A DNA stretch of 56,141 bases from Ktedonobacteria bacterium (GTDB taxonomy: Bacteria; Chloroflexota; Ktedonobacteria; Ktedonobacterales; JACDGC01). The stretch is taken from assembly GCA_027459705.1 (NCBI GenBank), contig DAIDHM010000140.1, positions 1 through 56,141 on the forward strand, in the 5' to 3' direction. How positions within the stretch are numbered: the first letter of the stretch is position 1; each line of letters opens with the position of its first letter. Shown here one piece after another: positions 9,636 to 17,720 of the stretch. Both the position numbers and the translations under genes were made by a program. The notes under the pieces are model-generated. The model was not told the DNA's origin. It saw only the letters and a list, made by a program, of their open reading frames with translations, and made no database searches.

Positions 9636-9878
9636 CGCGGTGGATGAGCAGGAAGCACATTCGTGATTTGGTTGTGCGCGCATGGCTATCACGCCGCCCA
9701 TCACGCCGCGAGGCGCTGGATGGGACCGAGCGGATGCCAGGCGACGTATCCGAAAAACCGGGCTGGGATTGCCCGTAGTCTGCATCTGGAGTGAGGCCGG
9801 AACTCCTCCACGCGGGCCGCTGGATGCCCGTCACCCTGGGTGAGGTATAGCCCCTTGCCCGCGAAGAAGGTCAATGAG

Positions 9879-10574
9879 ATGGCGAAAGAACCTACTCCTC
9901 GTACTCCCCAAGAGTATGAGATACTTTCAGGCGGCGGCGCGGAATCAGCGGAGTTGTCACGCCAGGGTATCAGTCGGCGTCAACTCCTGCGACGCGCAGT
10001 CGGCATTACGGCTGGTCTCGTCGGCCTCGAAGCGGTCGGCGGGGGACTCATCTTCATCTATCCGCAAATCACGGGTGGATTCGGCGGCAAAGTGACGCTG
10101 AAGAAGCTGGATCAATATCCGGCGGCCTTGCCCCAGAATTTCGATATTGAGAATGGCAAAGGGGTCTTCTACGAAGGCGAAGCCAAATCGTATATCGTGC
10201 ACCTGGACCCTAATACGCCGTGGCTGCTCAGTGGCACCGATCTGACGAATACTCTGGACTATGAATACATCGTCAAAGACGCAAAAGACGGTTCCTACTG
10301 GTTAGCCATCTATCAGCGTTGTGTCCATCTGGGCTGTAAGTTCGCCTTCCGTACGGATTGCCGAAGCTTCAAATGCCCATGTCATGGATCGCATTACAAT
10401 GTCGATGGCGAATATCTCAGTGGCCCGGCCCCGCGCAGTAACGATCGTTTCAAGATTGATGTCAGCAGTGGTTCTGTTATCGTAGACACCTCCAAGGTCT
10501 ATGACAAGGTGCAGCACCCCAGCGACACAAACCGCCTGCTCTCTGAACTTACCATTCAGAAGATCTGCGATTAA
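9879..10574 (+). CDS. Rieske [2Fe-2S] iron-sulfur protein of the bc complex
   Basis: A protein of 231 residues from the ATG at 9879 (GAAGG eight bases upstream). A twin-arginine signal SRRQLLRRAV (32-41) precedes the single membrane anchor at about 41-60. This is the usual Tat-exported, uncleaved Rieske layout. Cluster ligands are visible: C148 and H150 in CVHLGC, and C166 and H169 in CPCHGSHY, with C153/C168 placed for the stabilising disulfide. GPAPR follows, the proline loop that covers the cluster. It moves electrons from quinol to the c-type partner, which here is probably the fused cytochrome c–cupredoxin encoded 28 bases downstream. Confidence 0.93.
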   Translation: MAKEPTPRTPQEYEILSGGGAESAELSRQGISRRQLLRRAVGITAGLVGLEAVGGGLIFIYPQITGGFGGKVTLKKLDQYPAALPQNFDIENGKGVFYEGEAKSYIVHLDPNTPWLLSGTDLTNTLDYEYIVKDAKDGSYWLAIYQRCVHLGCKFAFRTDCRSFKCPCHGSHYNVDGEYLSGPAPRSNDRFKIDVSSGSVIVDTSKVYDKVQHPSDTNRLLSELTIQKICD

Positions 10575-10602
10575 CGAATTTCGACAGAAAGTGGACTGGA
10601 AT

Positions 10603-11652
10603 ATGGGATCCAACGTTCACCCAGTCGCCCGGTGGTCGCTGATCGCCGCGCTTGGCATCGCCGTATTGATGGTGGTGTATTACATCGCGACCCAGGGCAG
10701 CGGCAATAGCGGGCAGATTGCCTTTGGCATGGCTGTCGTTGCTTTGGCGACGGCCGCGTTCATCTACTTGTTTTACTCGCGGATGAATACGGTCCAGCGA
10801 ACTGGCAATATGGCGTTGTTTTTTGTCGTGCTGGTGGCGTTATTGCTGCCCTTTTTCTTCTTGAGCGCGTCCAAAACCAACGCTGATGCTGCCAAAGTGC
10901 AGTACGATAAGCAACTCAGCTATGCTGCGGGCAAGTACGTGACGTATTGTTCGACCTGCCATGGTTTGCTGGGACAGGGCCTCTCCGGACCAAAGTTGCA
11001 GGGCAACAAAGCTTTGGAGAAGCTCAACATCGCTGCCATCATCACCGGTGGCATACCCGACAATGCGGACCCGTCGCAATATTTGATGCCCGCCTGGAGC
11101 GATCAGAATGGTGGACCATTCAACGCGGACGATATCGCCGCGATGACCGCTTTCGTCGAATCGTGGGATCCGGTATTGCAGGTCAAGAACAATGTGCCCA
11201 CTACTACCAACGGCTTTGACTTGATCTTTGCTCAACTCGACCCAGCGACCCAGAAAACCTACCTCGCCCAGAAAGCTGCCGCCAATGGTCCCGCTGATGC
11301 GCCGATCGATCTGACCGCGCTGAAGACGGTGACGATCCCGATCGTCAAGGATCCGAATAGCACCAATGGCGTATCCTGGAATTTCTTATATCCCGTACCG
11401 AATGGCGCCCCAACCCGCGTCATCAAGGTGAAATCGGGCACCGTGGTCCAGTGGCAGAATGAGAGCGGCCTTGCTCACTCGGTCTATAGTGGCACGCCAG
11501 GCAGCAATACCAACTATTTCGCCATCCCAATCGTGAACGATGGGACGACGACGGTGGCGGTGACGATGCCAACGGTCACGAAAGAGACTGTCGTGAGTTA
11601 TTACTGCTCATTCCACCCCGCGATGGTGGCTGAGATTCTTGTTGAACCATAA
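10603..11652 (+). CDS. Membrane-anchored cytochrome c fused to a C-terminal cupredoxin
   Basis: A protein of 349 residues from the ATG at 10603. Three helices (about 12-30, 37-57, 68-88) anchor it. A class I cytochrome c domain follows, with CSTCH at 116-120 and a probable axial Met162 (YLMPAW). After a linker, a cupredoxin domain (about 240-349) carries a complete type 1 copper set: H292, then C335, H338 and M341 in CSFHPAM. Both redox centres therefore sit on one chain. In the operon it takes the place of cytochrome c1/f and could pass electrons from the Rieske protein through haem c to copper and on to an oxidase. The gene spacing on both sides is short (28 and 17 bases). Confidence 0.88.
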   Translation: MGSNVHPVARWSLIAALGIAVLMVVYYIATQGSGNSGQIAFGMAVVALATAAFIYLFYSRMNTVQRTGNMALFFVVLVALLLPFFFLSASKTNADAAKVQYDKQLSYAAGKYVTYCSTCHGLLGQGLSGPKLQGNKALEKLNIAAIITGGIPDNADPSQYLMPAWSDQNGGPFNADDIAAMTAFVESWDPVLQVKNNVPTTTNGFDLIFAQLDPATQKTYLAQKAAANGPADAPIDLTALKTVTIPIVKDPNSTNGVSWNFLYPVPNGAPTRVIKVKSGTVVQWQNESGLAHSVYSGTPGSNTNYFAIPIVNDGTTTVAVTMPTVTKETVVSYYCSFHPAMVAEILVEP

Positions 11653-11669
11653 GCAGAGGAAGTATGACC

Positions 11670-13544
11670 ATGCAACAGACTGTCGCGCGCGAACCCGGAG
11701 AGATGTCGTGGGCGCGGGCCATCGTGCTGGCCACGGGCTTCTTCTTCCTCTCCGCGATCTACCTTGGCCAGATTCCTGGTTTCTTTCAGCTAGCCTCGAC
11801 ACAGGCAACTTTGGGACTGTTCTCTCAGGTGCTGCTGACGTTGGGATTGCTGGCGTTGGGACTTGGTCTCATCGGCATCACCGCGGTGTTTCTGTACGAT
11901 CCCAAACCACTGACGCGACTGTTCGTCCCGCTCTTTGCGCTGTTGGGGTTGGTATTGCTGGTGGCTGGCGCTGGCTTGATGATCTTCACATTCGTGACCG
12001 GTCATCATTATCTGCCAGACCAGACAGTGATCCAGGGCAAACCGCCGCAGATCATCAACTGGCCAAATCCCAACCAGACCTATCTCTTTAATCCGATCTG
12101 GTTTCAACCCCAGAGCATTGATATCGGCGCGGTAGGCTTCGTTCTCCTTTTCACTGGCGGTGGCATCTTTGGCTTCGCCGCCCTGCAGCCTCTTCAGGTG
12201 TCGGGACGGCTCACCGGCGCGCTACGTAGCGGCATTATGCAATTCTGCATTGGTATCGCCGCCGCTATCTTGCTCGCCTACATAACGATGTATACCTTCT
12301 CGCCGGACATCACGACGAAGACGTACGCCAATGGGCTGGTCTACAACATCATCCTGGGCGGGGCTTTGGCACTGGTGCTCTTCGCGACCCAGGTCTGGCT
12401 GTTGCCGGTCATGACGGAGAAACGGAACCGCGAACGCTTTTTGCCTTCGCTGTACCTGCATTCGGTGATGTTGATCGGCAATGTCGCCGTGCCGTTGTTG
12501 GCGATCTTCTTGGTTCTTTTTCCAGTCGTCACCTGGATGTGGAACGTCAACCTGGGCAATGCGTACTTCGTCCAGTGCTCATCGAAGACCCAGATCCCGG
12601 CCAGTTGTACGTTCACCTCGTACGTGGGTTATATCATTGCCGCGATCGTCGCGGGCATGTTCTTCACGTTCATGCTCATCGCTGGCTATCTGTGGACCAA
12701 GAAAACCGCATTCGTGCGCCTGGGATCACTCTTTGGGTATATCTTCGCCGCCCTGGCAGTGGTTGCGACACATACGGGAAACAGCGCGAGCACGGTTTGG
12801 CCGCGCTCGATCCCCATGGCGCTGATGCTGGCGATTGGGGTCGCGATTCTGGGCTTTGTCTGGATGGTCTCGACGCAGCGAGAATTCGTCCCGGCCCAGT
12901 ATATGAATGCCAGTCTGGGGTGTATTGGGCAGTGGTTGGTGATGGGGACGACCCTCTTTATCTACATTGCGGCCTTCGCCTTCTTCTCTTACCCCAATTT
13001 CACCGAGACTGAAGGGAACCTGGTCATCGTCCAGGGCGCCAATTCGATCCACGACGCCTATTGGGTGCTGTTGATTGCCGGTGGCCTGGCGGCGCTCCAG
13101 TTTGCCTTTCTCATCTGGCGTCGGCCACTGGGACAGATACGCAAAGTGACCCTCTGGCTTGTTTTGATTGGTGCCACGCTGATGATTGGGTCGTCCATTC
13201 ACTTTAATCTGGGTGATTCGACCAATATGGCCAATCCCGCCTTCTGGGGAGGTCTGGCCGTGGAGGTGCTGGGCATTCTCGCGAGCGTCTGGGGCGCCTT
13301 CGGCAGCCGTGCTCAGCGCGGATTAACCTGGCTCATTCTCATGGCTTTCTCGGTACTGGTGGGCGGGGGTGGCATCATCGTCCTCTTCGCCAGCGGTTCT
13401 ACTATGTACGAATTGGTCGTCGCTTTCGCCATCCTGATGGCGTTTGGGTCACTGGTGTATGTCATCTTCGGGAGTGATCCTCCGGAGCGACTGCGACTGG
13501 ATACCGCCTTGACCATACCAACGACAAGTGTCCCTGAAGAATAG
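11670..13544 (+). CDS. Large polytopic membrane protein of unknown function, last gene of the bc operon
   Basis: A protein of 624 residues from the ATG at 11670 (AGAGGA nine bases upstream; another ATG lies at 11664). I count about 14-16 hydrophobic helices, with one external hydrophilic loop at about 120-150 and another at about 305-330 that holds two cysteines. I recognise no family. The haem-copper oxidase histidine pattern (paired HH and HxxxH) is missing. Several histidines lie at or near helix ends (LYLHSVML, ATHTGNSA, SIHDAYWV, SIHFNLGD). It starts 17 bases after the cytochrome c–cupredoxin gene and is followed by a strong terminator, so it belongs to the respiratory unit. Confidence 0.8.
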   Translation: MQQTVAREPGEMSWARAIVLATGFFFLSAIYLGQIPGFFQLASTQATLGLFSQVLLTLGLLALGLGLIGITAVFLYDPKPLTRLFVPLFALLGLVLLVAGAGLMIFTFVTGHHYLPDQTVIQGKPPQIINWPNPNQTYLFNPIWFQPQSIDIGAVGFVLLFTGGGIFGFAALQPLQVSGRLTGALRSGIMQFCIGIAAAILLAYITMYTFSPDITTKTYANGLVYNIILGGALALVLFATQVWLLPVMTEKRNRERFLPSLYLHSVMLIGNVAVPLLAIFLVLFPVVTWMWNVNLGNAYFVQCSSKTQIPASCTFTSYVGYIIAAIVAGMFFTFMLIAGYLWTKKTAFVRLGSLFGYIFAALAVVATHTGNSASTVWPRSIPMALMLAIGVAILGFVWMVSTQREFVPAQYMNASLGCIGQWLVMGTTLFIYIAAFAFFSYPNFTETEGNLVIVQGANSIHDAYWVLLIAGGLAALQFAFLIWRRPLGQIRKVTLWLVLIGATLMIGSSIHFNLGDSTNMANPAFWGGLAVEVLGILASVWGAFGSRAQRGLTWLILMAFSVLVGGGGIIVLFASGSTMYELVVAFAILMAFGSLVYVIFGSDPPERLRLDTALTIPTTSVPEE

Positions 13545-13560
13545 GCCGCTCAACAGGCAA

Positions 13561-13603
13561 CAAGAGCGGGGTCAACCCCTTGGTGGGGTTGGTCCCGTTC
13601 TTG
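13561..13603 (+). terminator. Terminator hairpin ending the cytochrome operon
   Basis: Arms 13561-13579 and 13585-13603 pair over 19 bp with three mismatched or wobble positions, around the five-base loop at 13580-13584. It starts 16 bases after the stop codon of the last operon gene. Confidence 0.7.
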
Positions 13604-13642
13604 CCATTTCTGAAGAGCGAACCTACACGCATTCGCTCGGAG

Positions 13643-13651
13643 TGCTATACT
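13643..13651 (+). promoter_or_regulatory. Extended -10 promoter element before glgA
   Basis: TGCTATACT, a TGn extended -10 box, lies 38 bases before the glycogen synthase start. No good -35 box precedes it at 17 bases. Confidence 0.4.
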
Positions 13652-13688
13652 TGGGGCAGATGCTCAATACAGAGGAGGGATGGAGTCC

Positions 13689-15200
13689 ATGGGTGCGCCA
13701 CTCAAGATTCTCATGCTTTCATCCGAAATGGTGCCATTTGTCAAGGTTGGTGGCCCGGCGGATGTCGTGGGTGCGTTGCCGAAGGCGCTCCGTCGCCTTG
13801 GGCATGATGTACGCGTGACGATGCCATGTTATCGTTCCATTCGATCGGATCAGTTTGGTTTGACCCTCGCGCTCGAATCTTTGGAAGTGCCTTTTCGCCA
13901 TGAGATACAGACGGTGACCATTCGTGAGACGACGGTCAGCAATGTGCCAATTTATTTTGTCGATGAGGAACATTTTTTTCGTCGCGAGAATATTTATGGC
14001 TACACCGATGATGGCGATCGCTTTATCCTCTTCTGCCGGGCCGCGTTGGAATTCTGCCGGGCCATTGATTGGCAACCGGATGTGATCCATGCCCATGAGT
14101 GGCATACAGCCATCGTACCAAACTGGATGCATACCATCTATCGGGATGATCCATTCTTCGCTTCTACCGCGACGGTCTTCACCGTACACAACCTCGCCTA
14201 TCAGGGGATATTTGGCAACCGTATCCTGGAAGTCGCAGGGATCGCCGATCAACAATTCGTCTTCCCCATAATGCCCGAGGCTGGCAATGTCGTGGATTTG
14301 ATGGGGCGCGGTGTGGCTTACGCGGATATCGTGACGACGGTGAGCGAGACCTACGCGCGCGAGATTCTGACGACTGAGTATGGTGAAGGGCTCGATACGT
14401 TGTTGCGATACCGTGCCGACCACCTCTACGGGGTCTTGAATGGCATTGACGATGATACCTACAATCCTGCCAGTGATCCCTATATCACGCAGAATTTTGA
14501 TGCTGATCATTTGGATGCGCGCCAGGCAAATAAAATCGCCCTTCAGGAAAAAGCAGGTCTCGAACCAGATCCCCAGCGACCAGTGATTGGTATGATCTCC
14601 CGCCTCGTCCGCCAGAAAGGGTGCGACCTTTTGGCCGCTGTCTTCGACCAGATTATGGATCTCGGGGCGCAGGTGATTATCGTCGGCACTGGCGACTCGT
14701 ATTACCATGAAATCTTTCAGGGGTTGGCGGCAAAATATCCACACCAGGCCGCAACGCACTTTAGCTTCAGTCTGGATTGGCTGCAACCGATCTACGCTGG
14801 CGCGGATATGTATTTGATGCCATCTCGGGTTGAACCATGCGGACTGAATCAGATGATCGCCATGCGCTACGGTGCCATCCCGATTGTGCGAGCTACAGGG
14901 GGGCTGGCCGATACGGTGATGGAGTACGATCCGCGCCAGGAGACGGGCACCGGGTTTACCTTCTTCCCGTATGACCCATGGCCGCTGTATGGTGCTGTGG
15001 CACGCGCGATCCAAACCTATCAATTCACCGAACATTGGCGCGAGTTGATGGCCCGCGCCATGCGCGCAGATCATTCCTGGGGTGCTTCGGCCATTCGTTA
15101 TGTTGAACTCTATGAGCGCGCGATCGACACGCATCTCGCGAATGCGGATCATATCCCACCCCCAGAATCGCCGTTAGCCACATCGGATCCCCCGCGCTAA
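13689..15200 (+). CDS. glgA: Glycogen synthase, GT5 family
   Basis: A protein of 503 residues from the ATG at 13689, with AGGAGGG eight bases upstream. The in-frame ATG at 13680 is part of that site and too close to it. GT5 features are plain: the N-terminal SSEMVPFVKVGGPADVVGALP nucleotide-sugar region, HAHEWHTAIVP, TVHNLAYQG, ISRLVRQKGCDL and the C-terminal MPSRVEPCGLNQM...ATGGLADTV block with the catalytic Glu. It transfers glucose from ADP- or UDP-glucose to the growing alpha-1,4-glucan. One oddity is proline in the usual KxGGL motif (KVGGP). No other glycogen genes adjoin it. Confidence 0.92.
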   Translation: MGAPLKILMLSSEMVPFVKVGGPADVVGALPKALRRLGHDVRVTMPCYRSIRSDQFGLTLALESLEVPFRHEIQTVTIRETTVSNVPIYFVDEEHFFRRENIYGYTDDGDRFILFCRAALEFCRAIDWQPDVIHAHEWHTAIVPNWMHTIYRDDPFFASTATVFTVHNLAYQGIFGNRILEVAGIADQQFVFPIMPEAGNVVDLMGRGVAYADIVTTVSETYAREILTTEYGEGLDTLLRYRADHLYGVLNGIDDDTYNPASDPYITQNFDADHLDARQANKIALQEKAGLEPDPQRPVIGMISRLVRQKGCDLLAAVFDQIMDLGAQVIIVGTGDSYYHEIFQGLAAKYPHQAATHFSFSLDWLQPIYAGADMYLMPSRVEPCGLNQMIAMRYGAIPIVRATGGLADTVMEYDPRQETGTGFTFFPYDPWPLYGAVARAIQTYQFTEHWRELMARAMRADHSWGASAIRYVELYERAIDTHLANADHIPPPESPLATSDPPR

Positions 15201-15344
15201 GCATGTGAAATACGAGACATTTCGTTCGTGAAAGGGGTCACTGCAGAATGGCGGCGTTGAGCGGTACGCTTAGCATGAGAGTACTCCCAGGCGCCGCCAC
15301 ATGGCGAATCGCCGCCTTTTTTCCGCGGAGGAATCGTATCCATC

Positions 15345-16319
15345 ATGCAGAATGATACCGGCTCTTACTACCCCTATCCAGCCGATCCTAATGATGACAC
15401 GAGCGCGATGACAGGGATGCCAGGAGCAGTGATGCCGCCCCCATCCTTTGGCCTCCCCCCCAATGCGTCTCCACCACCAGGAAATTCTTCGCGGGGTCGC
15501 ATGTTCGCCATCATTGGCGCGGTCGTCGCATTGATCCTGGTGAGCGGAGGTATCGCCTATGCGTTCATGCGCGGTGGCGTCTTCACTCCGGCCACCGCCA
15601 ACGACACAGTGAAGAGCTATTGCACCGATCTGACAACCCAACAATATTCCCAGGCCTATTCCCTCTTTAGCGCAGATACCCAGAAACTGTTGGCCCAGGC
15701 AGACTATGTCAGTGCCGCGCAAGCGCTCGATACCATCGGCGGCAAAGTTTCCGCCTGTGCCGCAAGCAGCAGTGTGCTCGCGAAGGATGGCAAATCGGCA
15801 ACCGTCACCGCGAGCTTGACGCGCTCGGGCAGCAAGACAGCCCAGACGGCGACATTCGCTCTGGCGCAGAGCGGCACCACCTGGCGGTTCACCCAACTTC
15901 CCGACGCGCAATTGTTGCCGCTGGCAACTTTTACGACCTATTGCACTGATCTGCGGCTGAACCAACTTCCCGCGGCTTTTGCTATGGAGTCGACCGCCTT
16001 GCAGCAATCCTATGGCGCTGTCGCGGATTTCGAGAGTGCCATGCAGCAGTCCGTCGGTATTACGGGGGCAATCTCGGCTTGCCATCCTCAGTCCGTGACG
16101 GTAGCGGCGGCTGGAGCTGCACTACAGTTCAGCATTGACTTCAGTAATTTCCAGAATGTGCCCGCAGAGGCGAAACTGGTGGCGGTTTCCGGTGGCACAT
16201 ATCAGGTCGATGAATTCGACATCAGTGTGGCTGGTAACAATGTTCCTTATCCTGTCCCTGGCAATTTGATCAACTCCATCCTGCAATTGCTCCAGGGTCT
16301 GTTGGGCAGCAATGGCTAG
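15345..16319 (+). CDS. Membrane-anchored protein with a duplicated extracellular domain
   Basis: A protein of 324 residues. Residues 1-52 are rich in Pro, Asp and Tyr, 53-76 form one membrane helix, and the rest is outside. The outer part is an internal duplication. Each copy begins with YCTDL (92-96 and 199-203) and carries a second cysteine about 45 residues later (C138, C246), probably one disulfide per copy. The size and helix-then-strand layout suggest NTF2-like or DUF4878-type domains, but I cannot name the family. A GGAGGA site lies 12 bases before the ATG, slightly far. It stands alone between glgA and azlC. Confidence 0.7.
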   Translation: MQNDTGSYYPYPADPNDDTSAMTGMPGAVMPPPSFGLPPNASPPPGNSSRGRMFAIIGAVVALILVSGGIAYAFMRGGVFTPATANDTVKSYCTDLTTQQYSQAYSLFSADTQKLLAQADYVSAAQALDTIGGKVSACAASSSVLAKDGKSATVTASLTRSGSKTAQTATFALAQSGTTWRFTQLPDAQLLPLATFTTYCTDLRLNQLPAAFAMESTALQQSYGAVADFESAMQQSVGITGAISACHPQSVTVAAAGAALQFSIDFSNFQNVPAEAKLVAVSGGTYQVDEFDISVAGNNVPYPVPGNLINSILQLLQGLLGSNG

Positions 16320-16612
16320 CTTGGTAGATCGTCGAGTGTAGTCCGTTCGCAAGCAGCAACATCCCCCGCGATGCGCGTGCGTCACTGTGGGTGTTACTGC
16401 TTGCGGCATTTTCGATGAGCACCAGGGTAATTGTCTGGCCTTGCCACAGGATCCTGGATCCTTTCAAGCAGAGATGCTTATTCAAAACCCGCATTCCCCA
16501 GTCCATCTCAGTCGTGACTACGATGTAGCAGGATGAAGATCCAGTCCGGCGATTACACGAATGCCAAAGAATCTGAAGCTTGCCAGGACTTCTAGATGAC
16601 GTATGAATCAGT
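16320..16612. other. Intergenic stretch, nothing recognised
   Basis: About 290 bases between the duplicated-domain gene and the azlC promoter. I see no gene and no strong hairpin. Confidence 0.5.
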
Positions 16613-16618
16613 TATACT
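16590..16618 (+). promoter_or_regulatory. Promoter that would give a leaderless azlC mRNA
   Basis: TATACT at 16613-16618 ends six bases before the second in-frame ATG (16625), and no Shine-Dalgarno site is present before either ATG. A poor -35 (TTCTAG, 16590-16595) lies at 17 bases. Transcription would start at or next to the A of the ATG. Confidence 0.4.
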
Positions 16619-16624
16619 ATGCCT

Positions 16625-17317
16625 ATGAACACGCGTACAGGTGAATTTTGGAGCGGGGTTCGCGCCGAGTTGCCGATCCTCGTTGGCACTATCCCCTTCG
16701 GTTTGATCTACGGCGTTTCCGCCCTGAGTCAGCGGATCAGCGCAGTGTTCGCCCAGGCGATGTCAGGCATCATCTTCGCGGGATCATCCCAATTTGTCGT
16801 TGCCCAATTAATCAACGCCACCGTACCCGTGGCGATCATTGTAGTCACTGGCGTCATCATTAACCTCCGCCACATCCTCTATAGCGCGTCGCTGGCGCCC
16901 TACACACGACACCTGCCGCGCCGCTGGAAGGTCGTGTTGGCGTACCTGTTGACAGACGAGGCCTATGCCGTGACGATTTTGCATTATCGGACACCCGGTG
17001 ATGCCACGCATCGCCATTGGTACTTCCTTGGAGCGGGATTGGCGCTCTGGATGACCTGGCAGTTGAGTACCGCGGCGGGCGTCTTTTTGGGCGCGAAGAT
17101 ACCCGCCGCATGGTCGTTGGATTTCACGCTCTCATTGACGTTTATCGCCTTTGTCATCCCGGTCCTCAAAGATCGCGCCAGCATCATCGCGGCGCTCGTT
17201 GCGGGCGTTGGAGCGGTCGCGGCATATCAGTTGCCGTTGCATCTGGGATTACTGGTGGCGACAGCGCTGGGGATCGTCGCCGGAGTCGGTATACAGCGGA
17301 TGAGGAAAGCAGAATGA
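16625..17317 (+). CDS. azlC: AzlC-family branched-chain amino acid exporter, large subunit
   Basis: A protein of 230 residues from the ATG at 16625. An in-frame ATG at 16619 overlaps the -10 box. The N-terminal block PILVGTIPFGLIYGVSAL and the motif MSGIIFAGSSQFV...INLRHILYSASL are typical of AzlC/YgaZ permeases. Seven to eight membrane helices are visible. With AzlD it forms a two-component exporter of branched-chain amino acids or analogues such as azaleucine. It overlaps azlD by four bases (ATGA), so the two are translationally coupled. No Lrp-like regulator is adjacent, unlike in Bacillus. Confidence 0.88.
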   Translation: MNTRTGEFWSGVRAELPILVGTIPFGLIYGVSALSQRISAVFAQAMSGIIFAGSSQFVVAQLINATVPVAIIVVTGVIINLRHILYSASLAPYTRHLPRRWKVVLAYLLTDEAYAVTILHYRTPGDATHRHWYFLGAGLALWMTWQLSTAAGVFLGAKIPAAWSLDFTLSLTFIAFVIPVLKDRASIIAALVAGVGAVAAYQLPLHLGLLVATALGIVAGVGIQRMRKAE

Positions 17318-17637
17318 ATCTCTGGATCACCATAAGTTTGATCGGCTTGATGACCTACGGCATCCGTCTCTCGTTCATTGCTCTGGCAGGGCGCTTGCAG
17401 CTGCCTTCCCAGGTGGAAGACGCCTTGCGCTATGTCCCGGTCGCTGTCCTCACCGCGATCGTGGTTCCGGATCTGGTCTATCACAACGGAGCACTGGATC
17501 TCTCGCCAGATAACGCCCGCCTGATCGCAGGGATCATCGCCATTGGGATCGCCTGGCGAAGCCGGAATATCCTTCTCACCCTTATCGGTGGCATGGGTAT
17601 TCTCTGGATCTTACGATTCGCGTTCCATTTGCCCTGA
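17314..17637 (+). CDS. azlD: AzlD-family small subunit of the branched-chain amino acid exporter
   Basis: A protein of 107 residues whose ATG overlaps the azlC stop codon. Four membrane helices. The N-terminal [12 protein letters not shown] and the central [17 protein letters not shown] are typical of AzlD/YgaH. It is the small partner that AzlC needs for export. The end of the gene is 83 bases before lepA. Confidence 0.88.
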   Translation: MNLWITISLIGLMTYGIRLSFIALAGRLQLPSQVEDALRYVPVAVLTAIVVPDLVYHNGALDLSPDNARLIAGIIAIGIAWRSRNILLTLIGGMGILWILRFAFHLP

Positions 17638-17686
17638 CCTATGGTAGCACTGCGTATGCTCGCTGGCGATGTTGGCGGAGATCGCG

Positions 17687-17692
17687 TACAAT
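17687..17692 (+). promoter_or_regulatory. -10 box before lepA
   Basis: TACAAT lies 28 bases before the lepA ATG, so transcription would start about 20 bases before it. No -35 hexamer is convincing. Confidence 0.3.
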
Positions 17693-17720
17693 TGAGGCAG
17701 AGATTAAACTGGGATGGGCT

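Noticed and set aside
13719-15152. 477-codon minus-strand open frame
   Set aside because: It is the antisense of glgA, whose family motifs are complete on the plus strand.
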